Positions 5,492 to 5,569 of a stretch of 5,569 nt of DNA are shown here, piece by piece. The notes beneath the pieces are model-generated. The model did no database searches, was not told the DNA's origin, and saw nothing but the letters and a program-made list of their open reading frames with translations. Location: the NCBI GenBank assembly GCA_030640215.1, contig DAOWJU010000331.1, positions 1 to 5,569 on the forward strand, in the 5' to 3' direction. Numbering within the stretch: the stretch's first letter is position 1; every line of letters starts with the position of its first letter. Made by a program: the position numbers and the translations under genes. Source of the stretch: Desulfuromonadales bacterium. Lineage in GTDB: Bacteria > Desulfobacterota > Desulfuromonadia > Desulfuromonadales > BM103.

Positions 5492-5569
5492 AAAAACCGA
5501 CCAATCATGAAATCAAACTTGCCATTGTCCTCATAATCTCTGGCATCAAGATTACGGCCATACTCAAAT
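5488..5569 (-). CDS. bamA: Outer membrane protein assembly factor BamA (C-terminal end, partial)
   Basis: Only the last 26 codons and a TAG stop are in the window; the rest lies beyond 5569. The peptide ends NGKFDFMIGRFF. Alternating hydrophobic residues and a terminal phenylalanine form the C-terminal beta-signal of an outer-membrane barrel, and the preceding EYGRNLDARDYED resembles the last strands of Omp85/BamA proteins. BamA is the central barrel of the BAM complex that inserts outer-membrane proteins. The identification rests on this tail plus the position immediately upstream of ompH/skp and lpxD, where bamA is found in most Proteobacteria. The fragment is too short to show POTRA domains or exclude another Omp85 member. 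Confidence 0.82.
   Translation of the reverse strand, partial: FEYGRNLDARDYEDNGKFDFMIGRFF

Overview
The window is a block of a Gram-negative outer-membrane and lipid A biogenesis operon. Every supported gene is on the minus strand, so the operon reads from high to low coordinates: bamA (C-terminal end only) > ompH/skp > lpxD > fabZ > lpxA > (220-bp gap) > lpxB > msbA (C-terminal part cut off by the window edge). The order bamA-ompH-lpxD-fabZ-lpxA-lpxB-msbA, with lpxB followed directly by an MsbA-type exporter, and a base composition near 50% GC suggest a Desulfuromonas/Geobacter/Pelobacter-like bacterium (Desulfuromonadota, formerly Deltaproteobacteria). This placement rests on gene order and protein resemblance recalled from memory, not on a search.

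Region by region. 5488-5569: last 26 codons of the outer-membrane assembly barrel BamA, ending in the aromatic C-terminal beta-signal. 5393-5487: short spacer with an inverted repeat over the bamA stop, a possible promoter and a strong ribosome binding site. 4877-5392: periplasmic OmpH/Skp chaperone. 3780-4871: LpxD. 3343-3777: FabZ. 2564-3334: LpxA. These four genes are packed with gaps of only 2-8 bp. 2344-2563: the only sizeable gene-free stretch. It holds a 9-bp-stem hairpin just after lpxA and, nearer lpxB, a 77-bp nearly perfect inverted pair of REP-like palindromes (a REPIN-like element). 1159-2343: LpxB, starting at a GTG supported by its ribosome binding site. 1-1145: MsbA up to its Walker A motif.

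How the genes work together. LpxA puts the first hydroxyacyl chain on UDP-GlcNAc, LpxD adds the second N-linked chain, FabZ works in the fatty-acid cycle that draws on the same hydroxyacyl-ACP pool, LpxB joins two acylated sugars into the lipid A disaccharide, and MsbA flips the lipid A-core across the inner membrane. OmpH/Skp and BamA carry and insert outer-membrane proteins. The operon thus couples the lipid and protein supply for the outer membrane. LpxC and the UDP-diacylglucosamine hydrolase (LpxH, LpxI or LpxG) are not in the window. The lpxA-lpxB gap lies where lpxI sits in many related genomes.

The coding content is ordinary and well conserved. I found no new multi-gene system. The parts worth a second look are the REPIN-like element, the missing lpxI at the lpxA-lpxB junction, and an in-frame 15-bp minisatellite at the lpxD 3' end.
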